Shown one piece after another: positions 61,450 to 64,000 of a DNA stretch of 64,000 bases (position 1 is the stretch's first letter; every line of letters starts with the position of its first letter). The notes under the pieces are model-generated. The model did no database searches. It saw only the letters and a program-made list of their open reading frames with translations, and was not told the origin of the DNA. The stretch lies in assembly GCA_022837505.1 (NCBI GenBank), contig JALHFZ010000002.1:1-64000 (forward strand), read 5' to 3'. Position numbers and translations under genes: made by a program. Source of the stretch: Synergistaceae bacterium (GTDB lineage Bacteria; Synergistota; Synergistia; Synergistales; Aminobacteriaceae).

Positions 61450-63999
61450 TCAGCGGGTCCTGACCGTGGCGAACTTGAACTTGTACTGGGTGAACTCCTG
61501 TTTTGTGGCAACCCCCGTGATGCGGGACTTCATCACCATCACTTCCCTGCCGAGCTCGGGAGAATTTTCGATGGGAAGGGAGCCTCCGACCTGGCGGATG
61601 TAGACCAGACCGTGGTCGATGACCCGATGATTCTTGTCCCTCGTTACATATTCACCGAACATCCGGTTGCCTGCTGTCTTGATATTCGCCGCAGCCTGAA
61701 AGAAACCGATGGACTCCTGTCCTTTCTTCAGAATATCGGCACCCTTGAAAGCAGCCCCCAGTGGATTTGACCCTTTTCCCTCCGTGCCGCCCGAGTTTTT
61801 GAACACTTTCGAACGGACGAAATCAGTGGCCGAATCGAGCTTTTTTCCAAGCTCTTCCACAGACGTCAGCTTCGCCCCCACATCGAAGACCGTGGCGGGC
61901 GCAGGCATGGCTTCACCGGTTTTCTTGTCGTATACTGACTTCCCCTGCTTCGGAGCGGCATCGAAGGTGGTCATACTCCCAGTACTCTCGTCGGAAATGG
62001 CCCCCCTGGAGCCCCCTTCATCGGAGATAATCCACGTGCTCTTCTCTCCGTCGGTGTAGGCCGTGTGCTTGCCCGAGAAGGGGATCGTACCTTCTATGCC
62101 TATGAGGGGAAGATCCCCCGCCTCCTTGAACATGGGCAGGGCGGTTTTTTCTATCTCCACGGGGTCTGCGTCGAAGGTGTACTTCGGCAGTTCCTTCCGT
62201 GGCGGAAGTAATGTGTTAAGGGCCCGGCTCAATTCTGCCACATCTTCTTCGCATTGCCGGATCCTGCTGAGGGTATCCTCGAGAGCGGCAGGGCTGATCT
62301 GGCAAAGAAAGGGAGATGATATAGCCAGGGGAAAATTGTCGATCGCCTGCCTGGCCTCGGAAGTGCCAAGGTTCGGAATGGCATACCCGGCTGTGGGCCA
62401 GATATCCACTGAATCCACGGCGAAAGCTTCTCTCCTGTTTGCGGCCAGGTCGTAGACCTCCCTGACCGTCATGTATTTCATCAGGCCTCCCGCCTTCACC
62501 CAGAACTCCTCCACCAGCTGCTTCCTCTCTCCGTATATTTTCTGGGGATAATCCAGATATTTCAGGGTGTACTGTCTGGTAATGTTAAGCAGGTCATTCA
62601 TGTGTCCGATGCAGGCTGTATAAAAACGTATTCCCTTCCGGAGCCACTCGGCCTCATCCTTCTTTGTCCCTTTGGTCTGCCTTAAAAAAGCAAGATGAAG
62701 GTTATGCTCCTCGCTGCGGAAGGAAGCACACCTGGACATATACGCGCGGACATAATCTTCAAGGAGCTTCTCCGTGGGATCCTCCTCCTGCAGCTTCCAG
62801 TTGAGTTCTCTCATTTTGAAGCGATAGTACGATTCAAGCACGAGGTAGGCATAGTACTGCCTCATGTTCTTCATCAGGGGGAGGGCACCCCTGCTCCCTT
62901 TCTTTCCGAAGACACCCCGTTCCAGGGGTATGCTCTCTCCGGACAGCTTTTGAAGCCTGGCAGCTCTTCTCTCACTGTCCCCCACCAGGAATTCACTGGA
63001 GGACAGGTAGCCGTCGGCGCTTCCAAAATTGGGAAAAGGAGCTATTTTTATCTGGGCGGCAGGGGTGTCGGCACCGGAATTTTCCCGCTCGGGGTCGCCG
63101 TATTTCTTCGCGATCTCATAGAGAATTTTCAGCTGCTCCTCGGAAAGGGGATATTCTTCCCCTTCGGTGACGTCGAGATCACCGACTTCAGCAATGTAAT
63201 CATCGAAAAGGCGAATGGACAGGTCATCGAAGCAGTCCCGAGCCGATTTCATGAGGGTCTCGGCGGCGAGGGGGCTGTTGCCGTCCTTGAGGTGGCAGAG
63301 AGTGAGCACCTGGAAGGCGGGACCGAATTCCGGGTTCTCCGCCAGTGCCCGGGCAGCATAGTTTTTTGCCCCCCCGAAATCGTCTATGTCCAGGAAGGCC
63401 ATGGCGATATTGGTCAGAATGACGGGGTTGCGGGGTTCGAGGGCCTCCGCGGCGAAATAGAAGAAGAGGGCGTCCATGGGGGAAGTTTCCCGGAGCATTC
63501 CGGCGTAATTGTTCAGCAGGAGGGGGTGGGGGTACGCCGAGACGGCGAGGCCCGCGGTTTTCAGCATGCTCCCGTCCACGATGTCGTAAAAAGTCGCCAC
63601 GGCCATGTGGTCACCAAGGCTGAGGGCCCACCGGGCCTTCTCTTCTTCGTTCATGCCGTCAACCCCCTCGGCCGCTGAAGACAGGGGGAAGTCTCCTATG
63701 GGAGGTACTTTCTCTTCGGGAAGGTCCTTTGTCGAGGATCCGCTCCCCCCTTTTCCCCCCGCCCCCTTTCCTCTGCCGGCGATCGTTGCCTTCATCATGG
63801 CCTTCGCCATATCTGCGGGCCCGAGACCGAGGCGGTCCATCTTCTTCTGACGCTCCATCATACCGAGGGCGTTTTCCATGTCGGCCTCGCTGAGGCCCGA
63901 GGTTTTCAGTGCTTTTCTGGTTTCCTCGATCTCCCGGAGTTCCTCAGGATCGAGGGTAACTGCGTCAAGCCCAAGGGAAGAGAACAAGCTGTCTGCGGC
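61450..63999 (-). CDS. Large repeat-type protein of unknown function, 5' end beyond window
   Basis: The frame is open from the window edge and ends in TGA at 61450, giving about 850 residues in view. An internal TTG at 63987 is a possible but unsupported start. The first 70 visible residues contain Met/Glu/Leu-rich helices (EADMENALGMMERQKKMDRL). A Gly/Lys-rich linker follows (GRGKGAGGKGGSGSS). A region of about 130-270 residues with TPR-like pairs comes next (LLNNYAGMLRETSPMDALFFYFAAEALEP, in parts; NPVILTNIAMAFLDIDD). The long C-terminal part matches nothing I know. No signal peptide can be assessed. It is not linked to the other genes in view. Confidence 0.65.
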   Translation of the reverse strand, partial: AADSLFSSLGLDAVTLDPEELREIEETRKALKTSGLSEADMENALGMMERQKKMDRLGLGPADMAKAMMKATIAGRGKGAGGKGGSGSSTKDLPEEKVPPIGDFPLSSAAEGVDGMNEEEKARWALSLGDHMAVATFYDIVDGSMLKTAGLAVSAYPHPLLLNNYAGMLRETSPMDALFFYFAAEALEPRNPVILTNIAMAFLDIDDFGGAKNYAARALAENPEFGPAFQVLTLCHLKDGNSPLAAETLMKSARDCFDDLSIRLFDDYIAEVGDLDVTEGEEYPLSEEQLKILYEIAKKYGDPERENSGADTPAAQIKIAPFPNFGSADGYLSSSEFLVGDSERRAARLQKLSGESIPLERGVFGKKGSRGALPLMKNMRQYYAYLVLESYYRFKMRELNWKLQEEDPTEKLLEDYVRAYMSRCASFRSEEHNLHLAFLRQTKGTKKDEAEWLRKGIRFYTACIGHMNDLLNITRQYTLKYLDYPQKIYGERKQLVEEFWVKAGGLMKYMTVREVYDLAANRREAFAVDSVDIWPTAGYAIPNLGTSEARQAIDNFPLAISSPFLCQISPAALEDTLSRIRQCEEDVAELSRALNTLLPPRKELPKYTFDADPVEIEKTALPMFKEAGDLPLIGIEGTIPFSGKHTAYTDGEKSTWIISDEGGSRGAISDESTGSMTTFDAAPKQGKSVYDKKTGEAMPAPATVFDVGAKLTSVEELGKKLDSATDFVRSKVFKNSGGTEGKGSNPLGAAFKGADILKKGQESIGFFQAAANIKTAGNRMFGEYVTRDKNHRVIDHGLVYIRQVGGSLPIENSPELGREVMVMKSRITGVATKQEFTQYKFKFATVRTR

Positions 64000-64000
64000 A

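Overview
The window is high-GC bacterial chromosome with almost no accessory content. It carries 44 protein-coding genes (two cut by the window edges) and two tRNA genes, nearly all on the minus strand. Several features together suggest a motile, amino-acid-fermenting anaerobe of the phylum Synergistota: a T-box in front of thrS, a HutP-family protein, ThyX instead of ThyA, a pyruvate carboxylase B / oxaloacetate decarboxylase alpha-type subunit without a biotin domain, an ornithine/alanine racemase-like enzyme, an orphan TAXI-type TRAP binding protein, flagellar FliS/FlgN chaperones and an SLH-domain protein. The phylum is inferred from gene content and protein style; no rRNA is present to confirm it.

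Layout, listed in transcription order on the minus strand from the right-hand end. 63999-61450: a large unidentified repeat-type protein, cut by the window edge. 61325-60651 (plus strand): an OmpR-type response regulator with no histidine kinase beside it. 60246-44324: a translation and cell-division block, rpsO, pnp, dut, [T-box] thrS, [attenuator-like leader] infC-rpmI-rplT, ktrB-ktrA, pheS-pheT, a small coiled-coil protein, zapA-like, cvpA, mutS2. 44169-42766 (plus strand): an SLH-domain exported protein. 42398-42323: tRNA-Arg. 42221-41040: an alanyl-tRNA editing protein. 41010-40048 (plus strand): the TAXI binding protein, divergent from hutP (39775).

39044-30867: rpmE, thyX, DUF1385, prfA-prmC, trxB, a PfkB-type kinase, fliS-flgN and an M48 peptidase. 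30741-21141: dnaX, dnaE, pyk, a Nudix hydrolase, nfo and the racemase. 21098-14703: cdaA-cdaR-glmM-galU-glmS, i.e. c-di-AMP synthesis together with amino-sugar and UDP-glucose precursor synthesis. Two plus-strand genes (an intramembrane CPBP protease and an exported protein) face glmS. 12742-1: tRNA-Gln, glmU-prs-rplY-pth-mfd-mazG-pycB-phoH-pgpH-ybeY, with many start/stop overlaps.

The c-di-AMP synthase (cdaA), its YbbR partner (cdaR), a PgpH-type c-di-AMP phosphodiesterase and a KtrA/KtrB-type potassium system, a common c-di-AMP target, all lie within 53 kb. No mobile element, CRISPR array, prophage or obvious novel multi-gene system was found. The most unusual signal is translational. Three genes (infC, an M48 peptidase and mutS2) have reading frames whose full N-termini can only be reached from AUA, AUA and CUG codons. 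Each of these codons sits behind a GGAGG-type ribosome binding site at normal spacing. Such codons are discriminated against by IF3, the infC product.
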